Source: Tetrahymena elliotti 4EA (lineage: Eukaryota; Ciliophora; Oligohymenophorea; Hymenostomatida; Tetrahymenidae). From it: 64,000 nucleotides of DNA. Where the stretch lies: NCBI GenBank assembly GCA_000231825.2, contig JH720308.1, positions 124,001 through 188,000 of the forward strand, in the 5' to 3' direction. The notes beneath the pieces were generated by a model, which had not been told where the DNA came from, did not search any database, and saw nothing but the letters and a program-made list of their open reading frames with translations. This document shows positions 41,701 to 54,811 of this stretch, one piece after another. A program made the position numbers and the translations under genes. Within the stretch, counting starts at the first letter, position 1. Every line of letters begins with the position of its first letter.

Positions 41701-44422
41701 GTATGTTAAGCTAGTTAAATTTAATTTGGTTATTAGATTTTATTGTGTTTTGTTAATCTTACATTTAAGCAGATGTCTAGAATACATTAGTCCTTTGCAT
41801 ATTCATATTTTTAAAAGTATCTTAACTAAAATTTAACATCATGTTATTATTGATACTCTACTATTCATTACAGTTATTACCATTAACGCTATCCTACAGC
41901 ATATTATTCTAAGACTATTAGTTAGATCTTGAGTTTGAAGAAAAGCTTCTTATTTTTTTGATAGGATTCTTGACATTTTCACTATTTACTGAAGCACAAA
42001 TTTTAAATTGTATGCCTTGTAAATTTATAGAATTATTCAAACTTTAATTGCCATTACAAGCATTTTATCCATTTAATTATGTATTGTTATTATTCAAAAA
42101 ATCTGAGATTTATTATTTTTCATCATTTTATTGGTAAAAGCTGTTAGTACTTCTGTTATTTATCTAGTTATTTCCAAAAGTATTTTGACTAATGCTTCTT
42201 TTCTTTTATTCTAATGATTTAAATGAATTATTTGTCCTATAAGAGTAGCCTTCAATATAGCATTAAGACATATTATCAGAGCTCTCTGGCTATTCAGTAT
42301 AAACTATTGGACCTTTTAAACTACTAGCATCATTCATTCTGTTAGAAAATGTTTCTTTTGAAAATTCATTTTTAGTATTTTAATCAACTGATACATTTGG
42401 TTTTTATTTAGTGGAGATATTCTCATTTTAAGTGGACATATTTTGCTACTTATTGTAAATTAATCTTTACATAAAGAAATTATTTTAAATATTGCTTTGA
42501 TTTGATTATTAAATAAACTAAGCATTTTGAAATTTATTTTATCTTATTTATTAATCTTAAATATTTTATTAGTAGTTTTTGAAAGTATTATTGTTGTTAA
42601 CATCATGATGATCAATTTCATAGTTGTCATAGATGTTTAAATGGTTATTTTAATTTTTCATTTGTTATTCTTATTTATTTAACTCTTCTTCACTTGCTTC
42701 ACACTCAAAAGCTTGCTATAATTGCTTAATAACACGAAAAGAAGCCTGTTAATTTTCTTCTTAATTTTATTTGTTAATAAGTTAAATTCTTGATTGTGGT
42801 TGATTTTGCATTTCTCTAGAGCTATTTTATTAACTCTATAAAGTTTTATGGATAGTTTTTAAAATATGATCCTCCTTAATTAATTCACGAAGAATTTCAA
42901 GTTATCTAGGATTTAAATCTGCTTGATGGCTAGATAATTGGCTTTCATTTAATACCATGAAATTTCTTACTAACTCTGCATTTAAAGGAGATTATCCACA
43001 GCCACTCTCTTGAGCATTGGCTGAGAGGAAACCATCTGTGGTTTATTTGGAATTCTTCCTGCTCCTTATTAATTGTTCAAGGTTTAGGTACTTTTTTGGA
43101 ACTTCTTACTCTTAAGCTTCATTAAATCCTGTTTAGTACTAATAAATCGAGGAATTATTTGGGACTAAAGAGTTATAATTTTAACTTAAATTTTCTACAT
43201 GTAGCTATTAAGTATTATTAGATTCATAGTTATTTTAGTCATTATCAAATTAGACACTAGGTTGTAAATTGTATTATCTATTATTACTATTACTACTGTT
43301 ATTACTATTATTGAAGCTATTTTATTTTCCTTGTTAATTTATCACACCACTATTCTTATTTTGCACATCCTTTCTATTTTCAGTTATTTAAAAATTAATT
43401 TCTGGGATGATTACATCAATTTCTTAGTAGTTTGAATAATCTTTCTCAACACTATCTTCAGTTTCTTTGATATTTGTCAAAATCTAATTTCCACTTTGTT
43501 AAAATCCATTTCTTCTTGAAGATTAACGATTTGATAAATTATGGTTAAATACATTATTATTTCTAGCTGATAATTCTTCACAATTGAATTGCATAATTGA
43601 ATCAGATTAATTGCTTCTCTGTGATAAATTTCTAGAAAATCCATTTTTAAATATACCAGTAGGTCCAAAGCTAATCGAACCATTTTTTGAGTCATTTTTT
43701 ACATTAAAAATCTTATTCATATTTTATGAATTTCCTCTTGAGTTCATTTATTCGCTATACTTTGTTCCTTCCTAAACGCTCGATTGCTAAATGCTTTCTT
43801 CATTGCTATTTTCTCCTTACTTTTGCATGTGCTAAATAAATTGTTGATTTTTCATTGGTCCTATACTTTAAGCATAACCTTATTGTAGTTGAGCTTAATT
43901 GAGTGTCATCTCATTATCAGATCCTATATTTGCACCAGATCCTTCAAAAGGTGCTAGATGATTTATATTTTAAATGAATTTTTCATCTTATTCAAATTCT
44001 TATGAGATATTTTCCCATCCATTTTCAAAAGCTTTTTGCATAATAACTCTTTAAGCATTCTTGTTTGATAATAAATCTCTAATTTCTTCAGGATGCACTT
44101 CAGTTCCATTTAATTTTAACTTTCCTTTTAATTTGAAATTTCAAAAATAAATAAACTCTACTTAAAACATGAGTAAAAATATTATAAAAAACATTTTTTT
44201 ATGGAGATCAAATTAAAAAATCTATTTTTACCATTGATTTGATTAAATTAATAGCGGTTAAGCAGTGAATTCTAGGTTTCTTCTAGCTGCGTTTAATTTA
44301 GTGAACTCATCGTCCCCTATTTTAAATTTCAAATTTATTTTTAGAGTGTTAAATAAATTAGCAAAGCAGATATTAATTTATTTGTATAAAATATTTACTG
44401 ATGATGATGGCTGATTACCCAT
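35703..44422 (-). CDS. Giant low-complexity protein (2,807 aa) with predicted N-myristoylation
   Basis: Exons on the - strand are 44422-44399 (24 nt), 44316-44232 (85), 44124-36098 (8,027), 36038-35910 (129) and 35861-35703 (159). Introns are 82, 107, 59 and 48 nt. The total of 8,424 nt gives 2,807 residues ending at TGA 35703-35705. I checked the frame at both ends of the 8-kb exon and at several internal points: no TGA was found and the phase agrees. The protein begins MGNQPSSS, fitting the MGNxxS N-myristoylation consensus. The first 36 residues come from two mini-exons. Residues about 37-90 look folded (NGTEVHPEEIRDLLSNKNA, FENGWENIS). The rest is Asn/Ser/Gln/Lys-rich and presumably disordered, with patches such as PRQLEILRELIKEDHIL. 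There is no membrane segment and no catalytic motif. I infer a membrane-tethered scaffold; that is a guess from the N-terminus only. Confidence 0.72.
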
Positions 44423-45567
44423 TTTTAAAAATAAATATTAGTTAATTGTCTTAGAAATTGAGCTAGAAAAAATATGATTTTATAAAATGAAAGCTAGCTA
44501 TACTAGTATAAAAATTTTGTTTTGTAGATAGTTTCTTTTTTCTATCTATTAAATCTCCTATTCGTTGAAACTATCTATTTAATATATCTTTTATTTCAAA
44601 TTTAATTGATTTAGATTAACATAATTAAACAAACTTATTGAATTCTATCTAATTTTTTAATTGCCAAATCATTCTCCAAACTATTTAATCACTTTTTTAA
44701 TTTCAAATTTCAATAGCTGATAGATCGAAATTGAGATTTTCATTCATTCAAAAATTCTATCTATCTATAAACACTATCTAATTATTTTATGAAATCACCT
44801 TCATACAAATAACATTTCCTTTCAGTTAAGTAAATCTTATTTAAAATTTGTTTCAATATTTTACACTAAAAAAGCATCTTTAATGATCTATTTATTCTAT
44901 TTAATTATGCTTATCTAATATTAACCATACATTTTCTTTTTCAAATTTAAAGAAAAAAATAATTATTTTAAACTTCAAAAATGATAACAAAAATTATTTA
45001 AAAAAAATTGAAAATATTTCTTCATTAAAATATTTTTTTGGTTTAACTTGTTTACAGAAGGACTGATAGAGCCTTAAATAAATATAATTACTTATTTTTT
45101 TCAAGTTTAAAATTTAAAAGAAATTATTTTTTTTTGTAGACTTCAAAAAATAGCAAAAATTATTTAAAAATTGAAAATATTTCTTCATTAAAATATTTTT
45201 TTAGCTTATTGTGTAAAGGATGAATAAGAGAGTCTTAAATAATTTGAATTACCTAATGACCATAAGAGTTTATTTTTTGAAGTTGAAAAAAAAATAATTT
45301 TTGAAATATTATGATTTTCTTAAAAAATTAATTTTCTGTGAAATTAAATTTTATTACACATAATTTTTATATTTATTGTATAATGTTACTTCATTTGCAT
45401 ATTTGCATGCATGAAAAACAAAAGATATTTCTACTTCAAAAACTTCAAAAATAGAGTAAGTAAGTATTATTTAATATTTTATAATAAAAAAAACAATTAA
45501 TTTTTAGAACACACCACAAGTTAAATCCAAAAAAAAAATTATGATGATAATTTATTATATTTTTAAT
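44423..45567. other. AT-rich spacer with tandem duplication
   Basis: This 1.1-kb gap contains the promoter of the giant low-complexity gene and the 3' side of the nucleoside hydrolase gene. Around 44520-44790 the tetramer ctat recurs (ctatctatt, ctatctatctat). The two-copy repeat at 44940-45253 is listed separately. No gene was seen. Confidence 0.6.
44940..45253. repeat. Two diverged tandem copies of a ~155-nt spacer unit
   Basis: Copy 1 (about 44940-45093) and copy 2 (about 45098-45253) share the same order of blocks: ttcaa..tttaaa, acttcaaaaa, aaaaattatttaaaa, ttgaaaatatttcttcatt followed by aaaatattttttt, and near the end cttaaataa with a t-aattac tail. Differences are scattered point changes and small indels, so the duplication is not recent. 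Neither copy has an open frame of note. Confidence 0.6.
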
Positions 45568-46648
45568 TCATTATTTATTAATGGGAGTATTTTTATTGCA
45601 TTTGTGCAAAGCAGAAAGCATTTCTTCCCAAAAAGCATTTAAATCTAATGCAACTGTAACATTTGCATTAGGTTTTCTACCAGTTGTTTAGTATTCATCA
45701 ACAACAGTTCTGCCATCACAGTATTAACTGGTTGTTTCAATAACTACATTACGAAATTTAACTGTATATGCATCTGGGTTAATAACATAGTAAACAGCAC
45801 AAGGGTCATGGAGAGGAACTAAATCCAAATCAAAAACTGTCTTATAAGTATGTTTGAAAAAAGTCATTAATCCAACTATATTTTCACTAAAGTGAGTGTT
45901 CATTGCTTTTAATTTATTAAAAATCTCTTCAGTTATTGAAACTTAATGTGTAAGTTCGATAGGAACCATGGTTAATGGTAATCCACAAGTAAATACAATT
46001 TTTGAAGCTTCGGGGTCAATACCTTATAATATTTATAATTTTTGTTGTTACTATTTCCATAATATAAAATTATAATATTACCAATATTAAACTCAGAGCT
46101 AGGGAACCAATTTCCTATACCAATTGCTCCACCCATAAGAGAAATCTATTCAATGTGGTCTTTAAAATCAGGGAAAGTAGTAAGAAGCAATGCAAGATTA
46201 GTTAAACATCCAGTTGCAACAAAGTGGATTTTCTTTGGTAAACTTTTGATCTTTAAATAAATTTGGTGGAGAACATCTTCAGTAATAGCTTTTTGATCTG
46301 TATCAGGTAGAATACAACCATCAAGTCCACTATCTCCATGAATGCTTTCAGCAGTGGTTAATTTTCTAGTTAATGGTTTAGCCATACCCTTATAAACTGG
46401 AATTCCATAAATACCTCCCATTCTTAATAACTTCAAGGCATTATTTGTAACCTTTTCTAATGTATTATTTCCGTATACAGTTGAAATTCCTGTATTATTT
46501 TTAAAGAATTTTATTTTTTTGTTAAAAAATTTTAATTACCTATTAATTCAACCTTTTCTGAGTATGCTGCCATATAAATAGCCATAGCATCATCATGACC
46601 TGGATCACAATCAAGCCAAAGTAACTTTTTTTCTAACTGAGTTGTCAT
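45568..46648 (-). CDS. Inosine/uridine-preferring nucleoside hydrolase
   Basis: The enzyme cleaves the N-glycosidic bond of ribonucleosides in purine/pyrimidine salvage. ATG is at 46646-46648 and TGA at 45568-45570. Introns 46490-46539 (50 nt) and 46023-46081 (59 nt) leave 972 nt, 323 residues, the usual length. The N-terminal calcium/ribose motif DCDPGHDDA is at residues 13-21 (D15, D19 and D20 being the expected metal ligands). Further on are TVYGNN, HGDSGLDG, ATGCLTNLALLL, SLMGGA and, near the C-terminus, the HDPCAV motif with the last Asp ligand and its neighbouring His. No signal peptide is present, so it is cytosolic. Each intron splits a conserved glycine codon (G|ISTVYG and G|IDPEAS), which supports the splicing. 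Base specificity cannot be read from these motifs alone. Confidence 0.94.
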
Positions 46649-47618
46649 AATTAATAAATCTTTTTTATAGTATCTCCTAATCTAAAATCTAAAATCTAAA
46701 TTTAATTATTATTAAATTAAAAAATACAAGAAAAAATATATAAAACCAAAAAGTATCTTTCAAGATAATATAAGAAATACTGATGATTTATTTTCAATTT
46801 TGGTTTTATTGGATATTCTATTTAAATAGAATCAATTAGAATTAAGAAAACATTTCTTATATTTTTTAAGTTTTGATTGAAAAGATCTCAAAAAAATTAA
46901 ATTTAATTAACCTTAAAATCAATTTAATATTACATTGGGAAACATACTTATTTTAAGCTTCAGTCTAATAAAACTAAAACTGATTGATTGCTATCTAATT
47001 TTGATGAAGTATTAAATTAGAAGTTCTTCTAATAAGTACACAAACAAATACATCCTAAAGTTAAGAAGATATTTTCAGAAGAAAAAGATTTTATAAAATG
47101 AAAATTATTTAAAAAAATTAAATATCTTAATTAATAAATGAACAAATTTAATTTCTTCTTTAGGTTGAGATATATAAAAAGACTAATATTAATGAAATCA
47201 AAAGATTTTATTCTTAAGGTCATTTAAACTTTGTTATAAAATAATTTACACAATTTAAAATAATTTTTTTTATTCATTTGATAATTTAATTGTTTAAAAT
47301 TCTTTAGAAATTTAGTTGATTTTATTAAAATACTAAATAACATAAAGTAATTTAAAAAATATGAAAATAAATTTAATTTATTCATAAATTTTAATAATTA
47401 ATTTGTTGATATATTTACTATGAAATGCAACAAATAGTTGGTAATTAAATATTTTTAAAAATTGGTGGTTTTTTAATTGTTATACTTTTTAAAATTCAGG
47501 GCTTGTTTTACGATCAATTTTAGGAATAATTGAAAAAGTTGAAAGCTTGAAAATTGTAAATTTGTTAGCATATTTATCATTATGATTTGAATTAGGAATG
47601 ATATCTTAACTTTAAGCT
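46649..47618. other. Spacer, possibly with short + strand exons
   Basis: This 970-nt gap separates two - strand genes. A triple repeat of ctaaaat (about 46679-46700) occurs near the hydrolase promoter. Two short + frames (about 46988-47101 and 47162-47310) have protein-like composition, for example VHKQIHPKVKKIFSEEK. They could splice GT 47060 to AG 47163, but they have no ATG and no recognised family. I do not call a gene. Confidence 0.4.
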
Positions 47619-50600
47619 TCAAGATGTGTGCTTATTTTTTTTAATAACAGGATCTTTCTCAAATAGCGAATATTTTGATTCTACCATTCTATCAAAATTT
47701 TATAATTTTTTCATTCTTCTAAGTTTATTAAATTTTTTAATTTCTTTTGCTTCTTCATCAATAACACTTTTGACTGTATCAAAATAGCTACTAGATCTAT
47801 TTAAGCTCAATTCAGAAGATCTTCTATTTTATTCTAATTTTTCTTATAGTAATTCTAGCTACTTTCTAATAAATAAATTCAATTTATTAATATCTACATC
47901 TTATCTCGAAATAATTAAAAAGTAGAGTTAATTTTTTGCTCTTATGCACTCTAAGCATATTCTCAAATTTTTTTATCTGAAATAACACTCTTTGTGATAT
48001 GAATGGCCACAATTAAAGATAATTATTTATCCAATATCTTCATCTTCTTCATTACTTTGATTTTAATCATCAGATTCTTAAGTAGAGATGCTTGAATTAG
48101 CATTAGCGACTGCTGAAGCTTATTTCTCACTTTTTAAAATAATTTATTTTCTAATCTTTCTTTTTACTTTGTCCATAGAATTGAGCTAATCAAAGCAAGT
48201 TGAGCAGTGACTAAAAGAGAAAGTTCCTTTTAAAAAGTTTTCTGATCCAGCTTACATTTAATTAGTTAAATCTTATTATATATATACTAAGCAGTTGTAA
48301 AGAACTTAGTATGAATCTATACTATTCTATAAAAGTTGTTTAAAAGTATCCTTCAAATCTGTAATACTTATATCAGAATAGCTGCTTCTTAGTTTTTCCA
48401 AAAATTTATCCATGTCTACATTATCAGCTATTTGCATAATAGTATTTCCAATAGACTAAGAAAATATTTTACGAAGGTTCTTTAGAGAATCCTTAGTTTC
48501 TATATCAGCTAATTTTTTACAGCTTTATACTAATAAATCTAACAATAAAAACCAAGTATCAGAATTATCTGTTTACTTATGAATAGAACAAATATCAAAC
48601 ATTCTTTGCATTCTAGAATTTATCTATTTTGTAAATTGCTAGATTTTCTCATTTGAAGCACTAGCATTTAATTGCATTTAATTCATATCAGTCATATTAA
48701 AAGACTAGTTATAAGTTGTTGACTCAGTTCTTTATATTGAAATACTATTTCCAGGTTAGCGTGTTTGTAAGTCACCTTCTTCATTATTATCACTATTATC
48801 AAAATGTGTAGATTGATTTCTTCCCATAAAGTCATTTACGAAAACATTCAAAGTGCTTGTCATAAATGTGTTTGAAGGAACATTTTACATTCTATGATAA
48901 AAGTCTTCTAAATATTTTTTATATTAGAAGAGAGTATTATCAAGCATTTTAATTTAAGCTTTTAATGCTTATTCTTGCAAACCCATTCTCAAATAAATAA
49001 AGGTGCACACTTCTAAATATTGCTTGTCAAGAGATATTTTTAGAATATCCTATTATTATAAATGTTATGCTAAATAAATTAAATTTTTTAAAGTATTTTG
49101 TTTACTTCAAATGGATAAAAATCTAAGCTTGTTATTTCATTTAACACGTCATCCTCAGGTTTGTTGAGTTAGCACATTAACTTAATATTTAGAATTAAAA
49201 TTCCCTTATCTACTTTTAATGTTTCAACCAACTAAGGATTAGACTTTATTTTGAGTTTATATTACTTTATCACATTTTAGATGTAAATAAGTTGTAAATT
49301 TGGATTATTTTCAAGCTGAGAAATAATGTCATGCTCAGCATCATTTAAAAACTTTTGGAAAAGTTGATGAGTTCTTTCAGAATCTATTTTTATAAAATCT
49401 GGTAGCTTGACTCTCATTATTTCTTTAAGCAATTCATATTTTTTAGGATCTTCACTTCTACTTTCAGTCAAATTTTACCACATCCAGTCAAAGATCAAGC
49501 GACTCATAGTTTTATTTGAGGATTGAATGTAAGAGTCAATGGCTCTATGGTAGTGTCCTCTTAAAAATAGAATATGACTTCTTGCTGTAGCAAATTCAGT
49601 TACATCAAGAAGCTATGATAAAAGCTACATTTAACTATTATCATTTCCAATAACATCAAGAATATATTTAATTAAATTTAATATAAATTCACTTCTGAGG
49701 AGCTAAGCAAGTTCTTTAAAATCAACTTTGTCATCTCTACCTTCAGAATATATTTTAGCTTATTTTTGTAGCTCTTCTTAGGGGAATTCTAATTTATCTA
49801 AAGTTTTAGGATATTGTGCTAAATAGAAAACTATTTCAACAACTTTTTATTTTTTAAATTTGAATAAACCAACAAGATAATTTGAACTGTAGCTGCATTA
49901 AGATTAGTAAATCATATTAGACAAAAACAAGTAAAAACTTGATAAGAGGTTAGACCTACGCATATTTAATCTTCCATCAAACTCCGAAGGATTAGCTTTC
50001 TCTATTAATAATTAGTAAGCTGTGAGATCTTACTCATCTACCGCATCTTATTCATTATTTAAGTTTAAGGATTTTTAATTTTATCCATAGTCATCATAAG
50101 CATTTCTAGGGATTGTTGATCTAGTAACGAAATTAAATTAAGAATCTATTTCAAGAGTGATAGAAATTATCTAGCGAAGGAGAACTTAGGAATAAAACAC
50201 CTTTTTATTTGTAATAAATTCAGCAGTTGACTCCCAAAGCTCTTAAACATTGAGGTCCTTTACAATTTATTTAAGTTTGTTTTTATCTTCATCAATAATT
50301 TTCAAAGGCTTTTCTGTAAAGAAAGCAGCCAAAACTTAGAAAAATGCTTAAGGCCATCTTGAAAGACAAACTTTTATATTTTGAGGGAAAGAAATCCAAG
50401 ACTCAAAAGATAAAATAACCTGCTTGTAATCACTATCATTGATGTACTCACCATCAATCAGCTTCTATTAAATACACAAACGGAAATACCATAAAGCTCT
50501 TAAACCAAAGTATTCACATTTTATTTTCAAAGGGTCTTAAAGGAGACTCAATAAAAGTTATTCTTTAAGGAAATCATTTTCATCTACATCGAGTTCTCTA

Positions 50601-53600
50601 ATAATAGAAGCTGAAGGATCATAACTAGTATTACCTTTATCTTCAGGATTTAATGGAGAAGAGTCCATAATAAAACTTTTTGATTTTCCTTTGTTCTTTT
50701 CTTCCCATTTACGCAAAGATGCAACAAATTAATTCCAAAAAATCATCAAAGGAGATATAAAATCAGGAATAATAGATCTAGTGCTCAAGTAGATCAATGC
50801 TGTAATCAACTACTTTTCCAAACTTAACTAGACTAATGGCTTGATGTCTAAATTTTACAGGTCAAGGCTTGTAAGTATTTATTAAATGATTTTTAAATTT
50901 CCTCTTGATTGATAATAATCAATAATATCAGTTATAATATCATTATGTATATTAGTTATCTATTTTATAATAATTAGAATTCTAAAAAGGACACTTAAAT
51001 TAAAATTTCAAATAAAACTCAAAAATTTATGAGCAACTCAAATAAAATAATCATTCAGGATCAATTTAAAATTATTTTTGATCAAATTAAAACTTGAAAA
51101 ATGAAAAGAAAAAGGAATTATAAAATCTTCTAATCAACAAAAACAATAAATTTATTTTTTGAAATAATTAAAACAAGGTTAAGTTTACTTTTCCTTCTAA
51201 AATGAAAGGCTCTAGACATTCAATGAAAAAATCCATACTTCCAAGCAATTTGCTGCAATTTTAACGTATATCATAAAATATAATATCCTAAAGCTAGCAG
51301 CTGACTAAAAATTCCATAGCAAAAATTAATCTATCATGTTCTGAAAGAAAATGGATATCACAAAAAGCTGATTAATTAGATTGGCTGGATACGATTTAAA
51401 GAGATGCTAGTGATGAGTGAGAAGATTTTTCTTCTCTTACAGAGAAAGAGCTTTATCCAAAATTTTAAGAAACCTGCTCTTCTTTTAGCTACTTTAACAA
51501 TTTATCTGTGTAGTTTAAAGCAGTTCTTTCGATTTGTGGGATGAGCAAATCCTTTAAATCAAATTTTTATAAACCATTATGAGCAAATTTATGATAACCT
51601 GAATATATTATATGAAGGAAAGACATGGCATTTAAGTATTCACCTTGCTTGATAAACTCTTCTAAACTTGCTCTCCAAGAAACTAAATTTATACAAGCAA
51701 ATTATGATTATGTTTTTTCAGTATTTTTATTTTTTAGTAGAATGTAGCATTTTTATTGCATTACAGAAAAACTAAAACTATTTGAATAAGTAATTTAAGT
51801 TTTTGATTCATTTGGTATTGTTTCGATTTGCTAATTATTAACTGAATTACTCTTCATAACTGTAATTGTTTTTAGCATTATTTAATCTTATTCTTTACTG
51901 GATGATTATTTTGTCAAAGTATTTTCTTATTAGCTTTTTACTGTTTTTTAAGCTTTCAATTAGTAAGAATCTAGCTCATATAATGTTGGTTTTATATCTA
52001 TCTCAGGTAATTTCATTTTAAATGAGTTTATTATACTAAGATTGATCATTTTTACAAAGCATGATCTGAAATCAGTAGTATTTATCAGGAATAGCTAATC
52101 ATTATTGTCACAGATTAGAACAATATTTTTATATAAAGAACCTATAAATTTAATACTAGTGTAATGTTTTATCTTCTTTTTGAGATCAAAAGAGTACTTA
52201 TTCCTTATTTTCATTTTTCCTAATTTTTTAAGTTAATTGTTAAAATATTTTTTTTAAAGATATATTTATTGATATCTATATATTACCATGATCTTTAATG
52301 GACTCTTCTTATTACTTAGATAGTATACCAACATATAGAAAATTAGTGAAAGAAGCAAGAAACATGAGTTAATTTTCTTTACCTAATTTGATTTCACTCC
52401 ATAGAAAACTATTTTTTACCTTTTTGAAAATTGTATCCATCTTTTATTCAATATATTTAAACATTAATTTGGCCTTCATTTTTTATAATCTAATTCTAAC
52501 AACATATAACTTTTCTGGACTTGAAAATCCCACTATAAAATCATCCTCTCTATCATAATCATATTAAAAATATTTTTCTTACATGATTCTACTCAGAATA
52601 TTTATTTGACATAGAGGAAACAACTCATTTTTCATTAAAAAAACTACTTATTATTCATATGATAAAAAACCCTTAAATATTTTTATTAAAGCACTATCAC
52701 CTTTTGCATTTAAAGCTACAATATAGACTTCATCTTTTGCAGAAATTTAGGCTATTAATTTAAAATCAATAATAAAAAGATTGCTTTAATTCATTTCTTC
52801 TACTTCACTTGAGCCATACCTGAAAAGATTTTTAATATAGTAGACCATTTTATTATATTTAAAGTCGTACATGCTTATTGCTCCTGTTCTATGGCAAGCT
52901 ATAATATGTCTTAAATCTGGGGTAAATTAAAGACAAACAATATCTTAAACTTTAGCATGCTTAGGATGACTAATACAATATGTAGCAAAGCAAATGACCT
53001 CATAAATCTTTTAAGAAAAAATATCCTTAATTATTATTATGCCATTTGAAAGAGCAAAACCAAACAATTAATCATTATATTATGTAAAGCACAAAATTTC
53101 TTAATTAAAACTTTAAACATCTCCATCAATATCAGTGCACTAACTTTCAAAATTAAGCTAATTAAGATCATTTTCTTTAAAGTTAGGAATATAATTTTCA
53201 AAAGGAAACACTCTCTTTTATGATGGAAGTACACTGGTAAATGCTAAATTAATAGATTGACTGAAGCTCAAAGAATTGTTTTATTCATTACCGCAAAGCA
53301 ATGAAAGCTCTTTTTTTTCTAATCTATCTAGAATATTTTTTTGTTGCTAATAATCTAAGTAGTTTTCAATATCAGTATAGTCCTCATTAGTATTTTCATA
53401 GGTTTCTTTTTAATTTTGAGACATTTAGTTATACTTACTAATCATTTAATTATTCCTAGGTCTTTGGGTTTATGCATTCCTCATATATTCAATCTAAATC
53501 TGCTCTTGTTTATCTCTTTCTAACTTCCTTCTTAGAACACCGATGAATTATAAACAGTCGAAAACTACATCTTATCTTCTTTCTTAAAGATTTGAGAACT

Positions 53601-53772
53601 TCATTTATCTCTACTTTTTCATTAATCTCTTTTTTTCACTTTCTCTCATTTTCTTCTGACCAACCTCTTAAAGCCTACCTTATTAAAATTCAAAACTTAG
53701 CTTTTGCCACAAAACCTTGCCTATGTTTTATTTTGGTTCAAGAACCTCTTGCTACAAATTCTAGTCTTCCAT
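47619..53772 (-). CDS. VPS8: VPS8, CORVET endosomal tethering complex subunit
   Basis: Vps8 is the CORVET-specific subunit that links the tether to Rab5 on early endosomes. ATG is at 53770-53772 and TGA at 47619-47621. Introns 52220-52286, 50960-51188 and 49050-49105 (67, 229 and 56 nt) give 5,802 nt, 1,933 residues, longer than the animal or yeast proteins. After a charged N-terminus of about 170 residues comes a beta-propeller-like region. Next is the family signature SWRASLEEFIKQGEYLNAM, then an alpha-solenoid (LITALIYLSTRS, HYHRAIDSY, IYLRMGLQEQALKAQIKML). The C-terminus holds a RING-H2-type zinc finger: C1739-x2-C1742, then C1804-x-H1806-x2-H1809-x2-C1812-x9-C1822-x2-C1825, with a 61-residue acidic and Ser-rich insert after the first pair. 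Each splice junction falls inside conserved context. VPS8 is preferred over VPS41/VPS18 because of the WRASLEEF block and the gene's overall layout. Confidence 0.85.
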
Positions 53773-54811
53773 AATTTGAATATTTATTGCAAAAGTCTAT
53801 CTAATTTGAATGAGTATTTAATAATTTTGAGATAAGAAATAATTAACTATCCTTTTTTCTTAAGGTATAATTATTAAATTAAAAATATTAATCACAAATT
53901 ATAAAAATATATTTTTTTGTAAAAAAATTCTAATCAATCATTCTGTAAAATAAAACACCTTTATTCTCAAAATTAATTTCAGATTAGGCATTATTTTTAT
54001 TAACTTTTAGTGTAATAGCAAATAAAAATCTAAAATTTATCTATATTTTAAACGATTTAGTTATCCAAATTGCTAATTGATTCATCAAATAATAATAAAA
54101 TAATTTCATAAAAGTTTCATTTCTTAATTTAAATATGTTTCTATTGTTAAAATTAGCATAATGTTATTTACTCCCCCTATATTTTCTAAAATCTTTTAGT
54201 AAAAAGGTCAAAAATATGCTTACTTATTTTAACATTTCAAATAAATAATTTTGAAATGAAAGTCTTACTATTAATTTAGAGCTTTAAAATATTTTTTTAA
54301 CTTCAATATGATACCAAAAATATAGAGAGTTTTATTTTATGATAAATCTTACTTTTGCTAACTTCAATTTGATATCAAAAATCTAAAAATTATTATTTTA
54401 TAAATCTTTATTTTTTTCTTGTTATTGTTTTAAGAATTTTTTGGTTGAAATTAAGTTTATTATTTCATCAAAAAACTTAACTTTTTTTGATGAGATCACT
54501 AAATAATTATAAGGCCATGCTTTTAATTTAATTGATAATTTTTTATTTTAATTTATATCTTTTTTTTATTGGCTTCTATCTTTTATTTAAAAATTTATTT
54601 TAGCTTTTTAAATCTAGTTTACATAAAAAAGAGCTTCAAAAAGAATTAGTGTAATTATAAGAAATTTGATTTCTTACATAAAGTAAATATTTGAAGAATA
54701 TATGATGCCCACTGAAAAATCATTTTTTTTCATTTTATATTGAAATAATTTTAAAAATTGAAATAATAAATAAAGTAAAATAATTTAAAATAAAGTTATA
54801 ATATAATATTA
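53773..54811. other. AT-rich spacer
   Basis: This gap of about 1 kb upstream of VPS8 and downstream of the histidine phosphatase gene is A/T-rich. A duplicated phrase occurs (acttcaat..gataycaaaaat at about 54300 and 54360). No gene or RNA was recognised. Confidence 0.55.
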
